Of a stretch of 64,000 nucleotides of DNA, positions 1 through 11,555 are shown piece by piece; position 1 is the first letter of the stretch, and the number at the start of each line of letters is the position of its first letter. The stretch is from Otatea glauca (Eukaryota > Streptophyta > Magnoliopsida > Poales > Poaceae), in the NCBI GenBank assembly GCA_036346275.1, contig CM070717.1:8925178-8989177 (forward strand), read 5' to 3'. A program made the position numbers and the translations under genes. Under the pieces are notes generated by a model. It had not been told where the DNA came from. It was given only the letters and a program-made list of their open reading frames with translations, and made no database searches.

Positions 1-639
1 GGGTTTTTCCCAAGTCGGTTGCCTTTGGGTAGGGATGGGCATACCACTTTCCCACTTTTATTATATGTGTTATTTCCGCTGCACTTCACTTATGGACTTG
101 TAATATTTGGCCGATCGGCCACTACTTGTAATAGTAAGTAGTTGTACTAGTTCTAGTTTATGTTTATGCTATAACAACTGCTTAGTTTCATGTGTATGTG
201 TTGTGATTCACCTCGAATGCGGGATATGTGGGTGCTAGGTGTTGATCTTGGGGATTAGCACTAGACACATATTCAGGTACCTGGAATTGTTTTCAACCAT
301 GTAATGCATAAACTCGAGCGGTCGTTGTTCTTTTACTATTGCTCGCGCTCCCCTTGGTGAGTGTGGGCAATGGCAAGGTTCTGAGACAGACGGCGAGTAC
401 TATGCTTGGATGAGTTGCTTTCAATCCCAGTATGGTTGTTCGGAATGGAATCGAAACTCCCTTGGTTGCGTAAGTGCGTACGGTGCAACTAGGTGGCTCA
501 TATTTGCTTGAGTGAGGGCTATCTGGTTAATACTCCGTGCACGGGACTTTTGGGTGATAATGATCATACACTTAAGTGGAGTATGGGTGTCACCTCTGAG
601 TCCAACGCACGAGCGAGGATCGATTCGTATTTCCAAGTG
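1..639. other. Unassigned LTR-like sequence
   Basis: I see no gene here. The first ~130 bases resemble the 3' part of the chromovirus LTRs elsewhere in the window: the wording around 'ggatgggcatac' matches ~17710-17740, and 'ttatttccgctgc' recurs near 21525. This is probably a diverged LTR remnant. Bases 130-639 have no match that I can place. The two short overlapping ORFs (421-636 on the minus strand, 493-684 on the plus strand) show no domain and are treated as chance. Confidence 0.35.
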
Positions 640-1151
640 CCCACAAAACCGATAGAGATTCTGAGAAAGCTAGCTTCTAAATAGTCCAACGTTCATTTTT
701 GTAAATTTTCAAAAAACTTGGACTTTATTTTAAGAAGTTTTGACGACTTTTGTACTCTTACTAGCAAAAATCATGCCTACAAACTGAATGTTGCCACATT
801 TTTTCAATCCTGACTCTTTTTAGAAAAATCTATTTGGAAAATATTTGTAGTATCTCAAAGTATATTTTGCAAAATTTCAAACAATTCCAACTACATTTCT
901 AAAAGTTATGGCATTTTCTCTCTTTGATCAAACAGGACTGCCAATTCAGAATTCATGTTCAGCTGATTTGTCATGTGTACTGGAAAGTTATGTTCATCTG
1001 TATCGGTTTTTAAAAAACCGATAACAATATATAATAATCAATGTCAATTTCTTTGTTAAAACCGATGAAGATTTGGAAATCATCTCTGTAAAGAACGAGA
1101 GAGATACAATGATATTATTAGTGTTGGTTTTGTATGAAAAATGATAGAGAT
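640..1151. repeat. AT-rich segment with CACTA-like subterminal repeats
   Basis: No gene. From ~990 to 1151 there are inverted units of the type tcggttttt...aaaaaccgata. The last unit, 'gttggttttgtatgaaaaat', closely matches the array at 21752-22150, including the following 'gatagagat'. The segment ends where an LTR begins at 1152. It may be a displaced piece of the CACTA-2 subterminal region, but no CACTA terminus is visible and the link is an inference. Bases 640-990 are AT-rich with nothing recognisable. Confidence 0.4.
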
Positions 1152-2323
1152 TGTAACATCCTGCGTATCCAATACAAATAAGAAATCAAGTAAATATTTA
1201 AACCAAATTTCATTTTTGCCTTTTTTTGGTTTTTCCTGAATTTTCTCTGAGTTTTCTTGATTTGCTTTGATTATTGCTTAAAAGGAAAACCCATTTTATA
1301 AACAACCAAACATTACTTATGTAATAAGAAAAGATTTGTAAAACAACAAAAATAAGAAAAATCCCTGTAAAATTTGTGGAGCTATCGAGAACACAAAAGT
1401 ATAATTTTTAAGTCATGTCAAAGTATTAAAAGATGAAAAGAAAGGTAATTTAATGAATCATGACAAGCAATAGTAAAAATGTGAGAAATTAAATTTCTGT
1501 AATTTTGATGTGAAATTTTTTATATTATCTTTTCCCTGGATAGAGTCATCTTCAGTAAAAATATCAGGAGATAATCTTTAGGTTTGATATTTATAAAAAT
1601 TCAAAAACTGAAAAGCTGAAAATCTCCAAACATCAATGTCAGAATTTTATTGAATAAACTATCAAGAATCGGAAGATAAAAATTTCCCTAAGGAACCTGC
1701 ACAAAAAGTATCCAAATTTTTGAATAAGATATAAGTACCTAAATAAATATAAAATAGAATGCTTCAATTTGTGCACAGTGCATTGTCAGAATTTTAGTAA
1801 AATTTGCAGATGTCTAATAGGTCTGAAATTTTTGTGGTAGATTATAAACTAGCCCTAGTACATTCAGTAAATTTCTCATTAATTTACCAATTAGATACGA
1901 AATAGATTCAGTGCACCCAATTCAGCATTTTTGTAGTCAAAATCAGAGTTCTCCTCCTCTCTCGCTACCGCAGGGCCCAATCCACTGTTCGGTCCCACCT
2001 GTCTGCCGCTGCCACCGCCTTCTTCCTCTCCTCTCGCAGTCGAGCTCGCGTGTGATCGGAGCAGCTTCGCCGGATGTAGCTCGCGTCACCGCGGCAGCTG
2101 CGCTTCACCCAACGAAACCGCCTCATTAACACTTCGCCACTCATTGTCCTCGCCCTGAAACTCCGCAGTTTGGCCCATGCCTTCTCCTATTCTTGCACCG
2201 CAAAACTCAGCCGAGTTCACACCAGGTGACGGGCTCATCTACACCGAATCCCTCAGCTATAAATACCTGATTGAGTTCGTCAAAGACCGTGCTTCAAAAC
2301 CCCTCTAGTCTCGTCCATCCTAC
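1152..2323 (+). repeat. 5' part of a gypsy-type LTR, interrupted by CACTA-1
   Basis: It starts TGTAACATCC, the same terminus as the chromovirus LTRs further on, although the body is a different family. It changes from AT-rich to a GC-rich leader near 1950. A TATA-like box (ctataaatac, 2257-2266) lies where an LTR promoter is expected. It is cut at 2323 by the CACTA terminus, and the rest of the LTR is not recognised in the window. The ORF at 1911-2129 lies in the leader and has no domain. Confidence 0.6.
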
Positions 2324-2668
2324 CACTACTACAGAACAGCACATCACTGCCGGTTCCAAAACGACATCACTGCCGGTCATTGGTGTCGGCAGTGATTGGT
2401 CGGTAGTGATACTCGAGAATTATCACTGCCGGCTCAGGAACCGGCAGTGACAAGGATTATCACTGCCGGTTCTATGTAGAACTGGTAGTGGTATTGTACT
2501 ATCACAGCCGGGTTAAACCAAAATCCGACAGTGATAATAATTATCACTGCCGGTTATACACAAAATCGGCAGTGATATAGAACTATCACTGCCGGGTTAT
2601 ACCTCAATCCGACAGTGATATATACATATCACTGCCGGTTTTCTCCGAGAACCGGCAGTGACAAACCG
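2324..2668. repeat. CACTA-1 terminus and subterminal inverted-repeat array
   Basis: After the CACTA terminus come about eight units built on 'tatcactgccggtt' paired with 'aaccggcagtgata', each a small hairpin about 35-45 bp long. In En/Spm-type elements such subterminal repeats are the binding sites of the element's own DNA-binding protein. Units near 2510 and 2590 carry ccgacagtg in place of ccggcagtg. Confidence 0.85.
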
Positions 2669-2989
2669 TGAACCAAATATTTTTATTGCATATTTTTTGT
2701 TCAATATATATATTTTTATACAATTGTTTATATAGTGTCCATATATAGTATATAAAGCATCGTTCAAATCATAATTCAAATATATCCATGTATATACAAA
2801 CATCGTTAAAATCATAATTCAAATATATTAAATTGAGTACCACAATACTTTGTTTTTACAATGATTTATTTACAAATGTAGTTCGACTACATCTCATCTC
2901 ATCTCATTCACTTTGATTTTGCACCGGCCATAGTAGGAGTCGAAGTAGGCATATCACGGGTGTAGATGGAAGGAATGAGGGCGATGAGG
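2669..2989. other. AT-rich 3' untranslated part of CACTA-1
   Basis: Non-coding, very AT-rich stretch between the subterminal array and the stop codon of the minus-strand gene. It has an internal near-repeat (aaaatcataattcaaatata at ~2765 and ~2810). The minus-strand ORF at 2597-2815 has no domain and overlaps the hairpin array, so it is not annotated as a gene. Confidence 0.5.
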
Positions 2990-5900
2990 CTACGCGTGGA
3001 ACTCGCCGTTTGGATTGATGACATCGTCATGAATGAATCCGTGAGCTGTTCTTGAACTCGCTATAATTTCATCAAGAATAACTTATTGGTTCTCGTTTGG
3101 AGCACTGTTATTGAAGAAAAGAAAGTTAATTAATGAAGATATATGTTAAATGAAAAAAAAGTAGGCATCAATGTGTAATTATGTACCATGGCTTCGTTAT
3201 AGCCCACAGTCTCCGTGACAATTGAATGTAAATTTGTACATACATAGTATGCACATAAATTGTTTCCCAGGTCCTGCCTCATACATGGAAAGTCGGTTAC
3301 TATTTTGAAATGTTTCCTATAGGGACGATGGCGAACACTTTTCTTGCAGTATCGTACGAATGCCCTGTGAATGATTTTGAGTATTAAGTAAACTTAAATG
3401 AAGTAGAATGGAATATTTCTAGAGTAATAACACAATGATCGAGTTTACCTGTTCAGCATGTCCCAAAAGTCTTAATACAGCTTAGTTGGTTTTCTCCTAG
3501 AGTCCAAGACAAAAATCCTATTAGCATCTAACTGGATGACGAGGAGGACCCAGTGAAACTTGCACATATATGTCAACGTAGTTAATTACAACAACATCGT
3601 ATGTGTTACGCAAAAACAGTAAAACGATATTAGAAGTAGGGAAATACATACTTGAAGTTATAGGGTAAAAGTATGGAGGTTTTGTATTGCAGCTTCAAAA
3701 AAGTATTAAATAAATAGTCTTCATTGTACTGTGGATTGTCCTTCACAAGCTTCTCGTTGAGAAGCCCCGGATCTAGGAATCCTAGATTGTCATTGCCATT
3801 TCTTCTACAAATCTGTATCTCCATTCTACATACGAAAGAAGTCAGACATGCAGTTAAACAGTACAAGAATGCATAATAATATACGTAGAGACTTACAAAG
3901 TCCACATTCGAAGTATATTCACGTCCAGGGCATCTTGCTGGTATAACATGTACACCTCCTCGAAATTCACCCAAAAGATGTTATCCCCATTGTGAAAATC
4001 TTGCTCCGTGTATCGGACTGCGAACAACTCCATACCTTCGTTGGACTACTGCATGTACCACTGATGGATGCGCCACAGTTGTGTTTCCCCATAAAGAACT
4101 TCCACCTTAGACCTTGCTCCGAGCTTCTCATTGAGCAGGATCTGCTGAGCATCCAACCTCAACGCATCGGCACTAGCCGCCTTCAAGTATTGCTTTCTGG
4201 ATATGCGCTCGTTGACCGACATTTTGCAAGGTTCAGAAGCCTGCCCCGTCTTTTGCACTTTTACCATACTCGAGAAAAACTTTTGCGCGTTCTCGTCAAC
4301 TTTAGTCTTTTCAGGTGGTGGCACCTTTTTAAAGCGAGATGTTACACTAGCGCTTAGATGCTTTTTCCGTTCTTCTTCAGTTATGTCAGCTGATAATTTC
4401 TTCTGGGATTGTCCTTGTTTCACAGATGGTTGAGATTTCTTCGAGGACGGTGCCGACTTGCGAGATGGTGCTAGTGTTTGATTCTTCTTAGATTCTGGCG
4501 GAGGAGTCGGACTTTTTCTGGTTGGTGCCAGCGGAGGAGTTGGACATTGTCTCTGTGGTGGCGACCAGGACGGGAGGTCTCCGTGTGCAGAGTGCGGCTG
4601 ATCATCATCTTCGTCGTCCTCATCATCCTAGCCAAACTTAATCAAGCTCTTGCGCCACGCGAGGAAGCTATGCACGTTTTCTCCTAGTATTTTATTTCTG
4701 TCCTCGCCAGGGATCTCTACCTCCATTTTACGGTATTGGTGGACTACACTGTCCACTTCGACCCTGGCGAATCCCTGCGGTATCGAGCGACAGTGCAAAA
4801 CATGCAATTCGTGGCATGGCCAAGCCCTGCCCTCAGCCACCTTGATTGTAATGCCATGTGTGGAAAAATGTAGCTTGCACGGTGTCGGTTCTTTGATGTC
4901 ATCCATAGGAAAATAGAGTCCGTGCTCTTCGGGAATCCCTGTGGACGCGCAACTGCTCTTACGAGCACCAGGACTGATGAGCTCAGGGATTTCTCCAGTT
5001 GGCGGTAGTGAGTTGAGAGCTTTCTGTACTGCTTGCTCCACAACCTTATCTAGTTCCGCTCTCTATTCCTCTAACGCTCTCGCCACAGCATCTTTTATTT
5101 GATGGTCCAGTTGATCTTCTCTTAGTCTCTTCAGGCGCTTGTACAACCATGCATCTGTTGGAAAGGCTTCTTTCCATGGCACCAAACCAACTCCTCGGGT
5201 GCGACCTGGATGCTCCTTGTTACCCAGGGCTACGGTTAGCTCGTCATTCTCCCTTCTTTGCCTGAAAGATCCTTGGGAAGACTGCATGTGAACATCCGTG
5301 ATTCTGTGCGACACTTCCTGCTCTCTATCGCTTCTGAAGCTTAAGCTGCCATCATCGGAGATAGAAACACCCCTCCCAAGCAACCAGTGCTTCGATCGTT
5401 CGGTCAAGACGGCCGTTGCAGAATGATACCCTTGCGGGTTAGTTCTTCTTCGGTCCGATCCCATGCTGGTATTTTCTTCACGTACCCTCCTATTCCTAGT
5501 CTGTGAGGGTGAATATTCTTATCCGCGTTTGCCTTGTTCCTTTGACTTACTATCTGCGCTTCTTCAGACCTCTTTTACGCCACAAAGTCCTCCTAGAACT
5601 CTCTTAACTTTGGGTACGTGTCAAAATTCGGCGTTTCATTCTTCTTCACATAGTTCTTGTTTAGTGCCATCTTCCAATTCTTCCATGCTGTGCAAATGAT
5701 GCATAGTGCATGTTTCCTTGCAACCAGCTCGGTCCCTTGGGGGAGCTGGAACACTTGTTTCAGCTTGTCCCACAATGAGTTCTTCAAGTCATTGGAAACC
5801 ACCCATGGGTCACCTTGGTGGCCAATCCACGATCTGTAGCTCATGGGCACGTCATCCCTAGCAAGAACACCGCATGCTGTCCTGTACAGCCCCAACGATG

Positions 5901-6237
5901 ACTCGGGTAGAGCAGGTTCCCTGATTGTCGAGAGTTCCACTATGTTAAAAAGTCCCTTAGGCATCTTGTTTGGACCATGACTTGCGCGCTGCCTTCGTTG
6001 ATCAGACGTTTGAGCCTAGAATTTGATCTTCCCATGAGTCGTCTAGGCCAACAATGTTTTGAGAACCACAGTACACTTAAACTTTACCTCACATTCGTTA
6101 TTGACATCAGGTTAGTCCATGATAGGATCCTGCAAGTTTAGGTACGACGTTGGACTATGGTTCGGGCTACCCGTTCCTCCTTCGTCCATATTTGAGGATC
6201 CAACTCCCGCCGGTACTTGTTCTTTGTCAGAGGCCAT
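2990..6237 (-). pseudogene. CACTA accessory transposase gene with C-terminal Ulp1 (C48) protease domain, decayed
   Basis: Second gene type of grass CACTA elements: an En/Spm plant-transposase (Transposase_24-like) region followed by a Ulp1-like cysteine protease. The start is taken at 6237 (MASDKEQVPAG...). The plant-transposase region reads from ~5964, with VPMSYRSWIG and the helical stretch to ~5600. It continues in another frame with HPHRLGIGGY near 5490. A charged linker (5063-5464, 4628-5041, 4046-4423) leads to the protease. Near 3963-4060 there is FWVNFEEVYMLYQQDALDV. The protease shows FHWVLLVIQLD (catalytic His codon 3553-3555), then VLDSRR (Asp) and FPCMRQDLGNNLCAYYVC (Gln, and catalytic Cys codon 3253-3255). 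It ends INPNGEFHA at stop codon 2990-2992. In-frame stops near 5590 and several frame changes, some of them introns, indicate a pseudogene. The active-site residues are all present. Confidence 0.8.
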
Positions 6238-6602
6238 TCCTAGCAAGTTTGTCGGAAAATTCAAATTAGTAAGGTCATTTTTGAAACACACGTACAAATG
6301 AAGCTTGACATAACGAATGAACATAGATGTAAAATCATATGAGCGTACGTATTCAGATGCAAAACTAGTTCTAATTACAATCCTTTTGTAGACTATGCTA
6401 GTATATATATCCCTTCGAGTGTTTTAAAGTTTGTCCCGTGATATTTTGCACTTATTCGAGATTGTTTTCATATAGAGTATCATTAAACCTTAATATGGAT
6501 TCTCATTAAGGCTTAAACTTAGAGGCAGTAGCAGATCGACCTAAGTCATTTTCTCTCCTGTCTTTCTCAATTTCAATTGAACCACAAATTCTAAGAAATG
6601 AA

Positions 6603-6935
6603 ATAAAAACACGTACATCTTTAAAGAACCTGTACACATATATATACTTTTTGATATTCATACACATACATCTTTGAAGGACACATACACGTACATCTTT
6701 AAAGAACTTGTACACATATATGTACTTTTTGATCTTCATACACATACATCTTTGAAGGACACATACACATACTTCTTTAAAGAACTTGTACACATATATA
6801 TACTTTTTGATCTTCATACACATACATCTTTGAAGGACACATACACAACTTCTTTAAAGAACTTGTACACATATATATACTTTTTGATCTTCATACACAT
6901 ACATCTTTGAAGGACACATACACATACTTTTTGAT
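6603..6935. repeat. 78-bp tandem repeat array, about four copies
   Basis: The unit runs 'gtacatctttaaagaacttg' - tacacatatatatac - ttttgatcttcatacacat - acatctttgaaggacacatacac. Copies begin near 6613, 6691, 6769 and 6847. The fourth is two bases short, and a partial fifth ends near 6935. Because 78 is a multiple of three, repetitive ORFs run through it on both strands (for example 6506-6823 minus). They have no independent support as genes. It lies just upstream of the CACTA-1 gene start, so it may be part of that element's 5' region. Bases 6240-6600, between the gene start and the array, hold no gene. Confidence 0.85.
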
Positions 6936-7020
6936 CTTTTTCTTTGAATCTGCATGCTCCATATTAATTTTACCATGAACACAAATATACACATACACAT
7001 ACACATGATATATGCACATA

Positions 7021-8776
7021 CAGGAGCAGCAATTGTTCACTCTCTAAAAATCTGGAGACACTATCTTATTGGCAATCGATGTGAGATCTATACAGATCAT
7101 AAAAGCCTGAAATATTTCTTCACCAATCCAGATCTAAATCTCAGGCAAAGAAGATGGCTAGAGTTGATCAAAGACTATAATCTTGGCATTCATTACCATC
7201 CTAGTAAGGCAAATGTTGTAGCTAATGCTCTCAGCCGAAAACTCCATTGTCTTTTCATCTTCGACCAATCTGAGTTGCAAAATGAATTCCAAAAACTCAA
7301 TTTGGGTTTAGTTGAGGAAGGCTATGTTGCTACTCTAGAAGTGCAGCCAACTCTCAGAACCCATATAAGAGCCACTCAACTCAAGGATGAAGCTATTGCC
7401 AAAATCAGGAAACAATTGAAAGAAGGTATTGAATCTGAATTCTCTGAAAGCTCAGATGAAGTAATTATGCAAGGAAATCGTATATATGTCCCCGATGATC
7501 CTGAACTCAAAAAGTTGATTCTAATGGAAGCTCATGAATCTACTCCTTCTATCCCCCCTGGGAACACAAAAATGTATCAAGACTTCAAAAAGGAATATTG
7601 GTGGCCCGGCATGAAAAACGAAATTGCCGCATATGTTGCAGAATGTGACATATGCCAGCGAGTTAAAGCCGAGCATCAACATCCTGCGGGTCTCCTTCAG
7701 CCCCTGCAAATTCCTGAGTGGAAATGGGAGGATATCATTATGGATTTTATTACCGGTCTGCCCAAGACTCGGAAAGGAAATGATTCTATATGGGTCATTG
7801 TTGATCGCTTAACAAAAGTGGCTCATTTCATTCCAGTCAAAACAACATATCATGGTGACAAACTTGTGGAATTGTACATGGATAATATTGTGTGTCTGCA
7901 TGGTGTTCCAAAAACTATTGTATCTGATCAAGGCTCTCAATTTACTTCTAGTTTCTGGGAAAGTTTGCACAATCTGCTGGGGACTAAATTAAACTTCAGT
8001 ATAGCTTATCATCCTCAGACAGATGGCCAAACTGAAAGAATAAATCAAATCCTGGAAGACTTGCTTAGAGCCTGTGTGCTATCATATAGCACTAATTGGG
8101 AGAAAAGTCTAGCATTTGCTGAATTCTTCTATAACAATAGCTTCCAAGCCAGTCTTCAAATGTCGCCATTTGAAGCATTATATGGGAGAAAATGCAGAAC
8201 TCCACTTTTCTGGTTCGAAGTTGTGGAAAGAAAATTCTTCAGCCCAAATCTTATCCAAGAAGCCCAAGAGCAAGTAGATATGATCAGAAGTCGATTGAAG
8301 GAAGCCCAATCTCATCAAAAGAGTTATGCCGACAATCGTCAACGTGAACCCAGCTTCGAAGTAGATGATCATGTCTATCTAAAAGTTTCTCCACTCTGCG
8401 GAGTTCATCGCTTTCAAGTCCGTGGAAAGCTAGCTCCTCGATACATTGGACCATATCGAATTCTTGAGAAGATGGGGGAGATGGCATATAAGTTGGAATT
8501 GCCGCCTCAATTATCTGAAGTTCACAATGTCTTTCATGTATCCCAACTCAAGAAGTGCCTCGTGTTCCTTCTGAGCTCACCGATCTGCAAGATATTGATC
8601 TTCAGCCTGATCTATCCTATCGAGAGCGTCCAATCCGTATTCATGAAGAAGCAGAATGCCACACGAGGAACAAGTCCCACAAGATGCTGAAAGTTCAGTG
8701 GAGCAACCACACAGAAGACGAAGCCACTTTGGAATGTGAGGATCATCAGCAAAAAGAATTCTCTGACTTCTTCTAG
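7021..8776 (+). pseudogene. pol: Chromovirus A pol: RNase H - integrase - chromodomain, 5' truncated
   Basis: An open frame of 578 codons (6954-8690) enters pol at ~7021 in the middle of RNase H (IWRHYLIGNRCEIYTDHKSL; then ALSRK). The integrase zinc module reads HESTPSIPPG...CDICQ. The usual second His of HHCC appears to be Pro. Catalytic residues are visible: Asp in WVIVDRLTKVAHF, Asp in VSDQGSQFTSSFW, and Glu in PQTDGQTERINQ. A GPY/F-type module follows (APRYIGPYRILEKMGEMAYKL, then EVHNVFHVSQLKKC). A one-base frame change near 8553 moves the reading to 8555-8776, which carries a chromodomain (YRERPIRI...LKVQWSNHTEDEATLECED) and stops at 8776. Integrase inserts the cDNA, and the chromodomain directs it to chromatin. 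The first residues of the open frame (6954-7020) are not pol. Confidence 0.9.
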
Positions 8777-8799
8777 CCCTTGCCAAATCTCGAGGACGA

Positions 8800-8815
8800 G
8801 ATTTTTGTAAGGGGG
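8800..8815 (+). promoter_or_regulatory. Polypurine tract of chromovirus A
   Basis: A G-rich purine run (ttgtaaggggg) ends directly against the LTR start TGTAACACCC at 8816, after the pol stop at 8776. This is the expected place for plus-strand priming. Confidence 0.7.
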
Positions 8816-9171
8816 TGTAACACCCAAAAATTTGACTAACATACATTTTGGAGTATTTTTTATTTTTGAGAATTTTTGAGAATTTATTGGAATTTATTTG
8901 AATTTGTTCAAATATGGTCTTGCTTGAAATCAATTAAAATAATATAAAAGTTTCAGCAAAGTTTTTCTGGAAATATTTTATTTGAGTTCCCAATGTCTCA
9001 AAATATTTTCCAGAATTTTTCTGGATTTTTCCGGGTATTTTTGCTATTTATTTTGGCTTTATCCATTTACCTCGTTTATTTTCATTCGAAAATATTTTAA
9101 AATCACAATAATAGTGTTTGGGCCGAAACCCTTCGGTCCGGCCCAAGACAATCCGCGTCACCGGCCCGCGT

Positions 9172-11442
9172 TGTTAGTGTTATGCCCTTGAGGCCATCAT
9201 TTAGATGATTGTAACATGACTATGTTTATGAATAATAATATGATTATTGGTCCAATGAATGTATATCATTGACGAGTACTCATACTATGGGTACCCCAAC
9301 GGCCTGGAGTAACGAGCGTGCTGCCCCAAGCCCGGCTCCGACCAAAGGCCCCGTGGGGCCACGAAGGACACTCGTCCCCGACCTAACAAGCTGCCCCAAG
9401 CTCGTCTCCGACCCGGTGGGGCGACCGACTCTCGCCGCAGGTCGGACTCCCCATGAGCTCCGCCATAGCGAAGGCGATCTCCGCCGAGGGCCAACTATCG
9501 AGCCTCCGCCAGCCATCAGCCACGTGCCCTGCGGACACGACTGCTCAGAGCGACTGTGCGGGGGAAGGTGGCTCCTTCCCGAGGAGGCAAGGAAGTTGCC
9601 GAAGTCAAGCTCCGGTCTCATCGTCCAGACGCGCACGGCGTGAGGACACGCTCCCTCCCGAGGCAACGCCAGCGCCTGTTAGGCTTGCAGAGGGTAGGTG
9701 CACTATTTCCCAAGGAAACGGCAAGCTGCTCTGCTCAGCAAGTCCACCAACCCGGCATGGGGCGAAGCAGACGCTGACCAATCGCCAAGACGAAGGACCA
9801 GAGCTCTTATCATAGGTCGTTTCATCCCTTCCTCTCCAACTCCCCATGTAATCTGCCCCCTCCAGCTATATAAAGGGAGGCATGGCCCTCTGAGGGAGGT
9901 GGAGAGAGGATTTGGCGCACAGACGCACACACACGCACGAAAAAACAGAGGGACTCCCTACTCTTGATCTGCACGAATAGGTTGTTTTCACTCTCACCCA
10001 TTCGAGTCCTCAACTCCCACTTGTAAAAATTGTGCAGTCATCTACACCGCAGCAATACAGCGCCACCACACGAACTGGAGTAGGGATGTTCGGTCCGAAC
10101 CAGTATACATCTTGGACTCCTGAGTCTAACCATTCAAGGAGAGGGAACGCGCGACCGCTCAGACTTATAAATTCACTCGCCGGTGCCCGAAACACCGACA
10201 ATCATTGTATTGATTAACAAGTATGAGACTTGCTTATGAAGCTCTTTATTTATTGATGTAATTCGATAAATATCTTTGATCAGATATCATCGTATAGGAC
10301 AAAGATGAATAGATCAGCACATGTAGTGATCGATGATCATGCTTCATAGATCATGGGATATGGAGATATCATCTATACATTGTGGACGCATGTTGAAGAA
10401 CATGAGTTTGATAGACCCGCTATGGGACACTACGAGAATGTTTCATTCTTATGTGTCATCAGTGTATCTCATACATAGTAGATGTAGGATCCTTAGACCT
10501 GAGATTGTCATATTCCCTACATGTGTAATAGTTTTCCTTGGGGCTATCAAACACTACTTCCTAACCGGATAGTTATAAAGGTAGCTTTCATGTTTACTAT
10601 AAAACGTGCAGAGGGAAGTGAGCAGTCAAGATGGAATTTGCCACTCCAATGAAATGGAGGTATATGATAAGGCCACTTGTGTGATATGATTAAGGAAGTG
10701 CATGGCCATGCCGTGATTGAGGAGTCAATCACAACTTATTAATATATCACGGATATGAGAGATGGATTGAATCATCAAAGGATGACATGCTTCTCGCCTC
10801 GAGTTCAATCTTCATATACTTGGCAAAGAGATTATTACATGAGTAATTTTGATAGGCTCTGTCCGATTTGATCATAGTATGTTTGGGAGTTGGCATACTT
10901 TGCAAGGAGCCGCTACCAACTATTGGATTTAAAAGGAGTTTTCCGAATCCATGTCCAAACGTACGTGAACCTGCAGGGTCACACACTTAATGGGTTAGGA
11001 TGCATTAATTTGGATTGGATCCATAATTAATGGACCTCGTGGGCTTAGCACTCTGATGGGCTCTGGTTTAGGGTTTCATCTCTTGGCTATATAAGGAGGG
11101 GAGGAGGGTGGGCGCAGGGTGTGCTTTCCCACGGTTTAGAAGTGATTCACCCGAAACCCTAGCCTCCTCCTCTCGCTGCCCTTGCCGAGTGACCCAGTGT
11201 TTGCACACCGACGCACGGCGTTCCATCCCCGGACGTGTGGGCAACTGCGGTGACGCTGCTGCGACTGCGGCGTGGGAGGACGATCCACTCCATCGACGCA
11301 ACGACTGCGCCGTGACGATCCACTACATCGACGCGCGAAGGATTCCACAACTGCGCGTCTAGTAGTAATCTAATCTGTAATCCCCTTCTTCCGAGTAGCT
11401 TTCTGGTTATGCGGTAGATTTTTTTTATGCTAGTGTAGCATA
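9172..11442 (+). mobile_element. Solo LTR 1, itself carrying solo LTR 2
   Basis: It starts TGTTAGTGTTATGCCC. Candidate target duplication CCGCGT lies at 9166-9171 and 11443-11448. The end reads ...TAGCATA rather than the usual CA, so the right limit could shift by two or three bases. A TATA-like box (tatataag, 11088-11095) is followed by a GC-rich leader to ~11360. No internal region, PBS or polypurine tract is present, which fits a solo LTR left by LTR-LTR recombination. The family is unknown. Without the nested insertion it would be ~1.34 kb. The ORFs at 10333-11362 have no domain. Confidence 0.65.
9270..10200 (+). mobile_element. Solo LTR 2 (931 bp) inserted in solo LTR 1
   Basis: It begins TGACGAGTACTC, ends CACCGACA, and is flanked on both sides by ATCAT (9265-9269 and 10201-10205), a clean 5-bp target duplication. 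It is GC-rich with a TATA box (tatataaa, 9867-9874). No internal retroelement sequence is present. The overlapping ORFs on both strands (9269-9967) are frame shadows of GC-rich DNA without domains. Confidence 0.88.
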
Positions 11443-11555
11443 CCGCGTTTCTCTTCACGCGTAGCCCATCTCGCCGAAACCCTAGCTGCCGGGCGCTCGA
11501 ACCGTCGGATCGAGATCCAACGATTGTCGATTGCGCCGCGTCGCCTGCATGCGTG

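Larger units (their letters stand above)
2324..6940 (-). mobile_element. CACTA-1: CACTA (En/Spm) DNA transposon, 5' half missing
   Basis: The plus-left end begins CACTACTACAGAA, a canonical CACTA terminus, preceded by TAC, the likely 3-bp target duplication. Inside are subterminal inverted repeats (2339-2668), a minus-strand gene (2990-6237) of the accessory/Ulp1 type found in grass CACTA elements, and a 78-bp tandem array. No TNP2-type (Transposase_21) DDE transposase is visible and the opposite terminus is not found. Sequence joins chromovirus A at ~7021, so the 5' part of the element was deleted or lies elsewhere. The right limit is approximate. Confidence 0.8.

Noticed and set aside
6506..6910. 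Repetitive ORFs on both strands over the 78-bp array
   Set aside because: They exist only because the repeat length is divisible by three. The translation has no domain or start context.
2324..6940. A complete autonomous CACTA transposon
   Set aside because: No second terminus and no TNP2-type transposase motif could be found.
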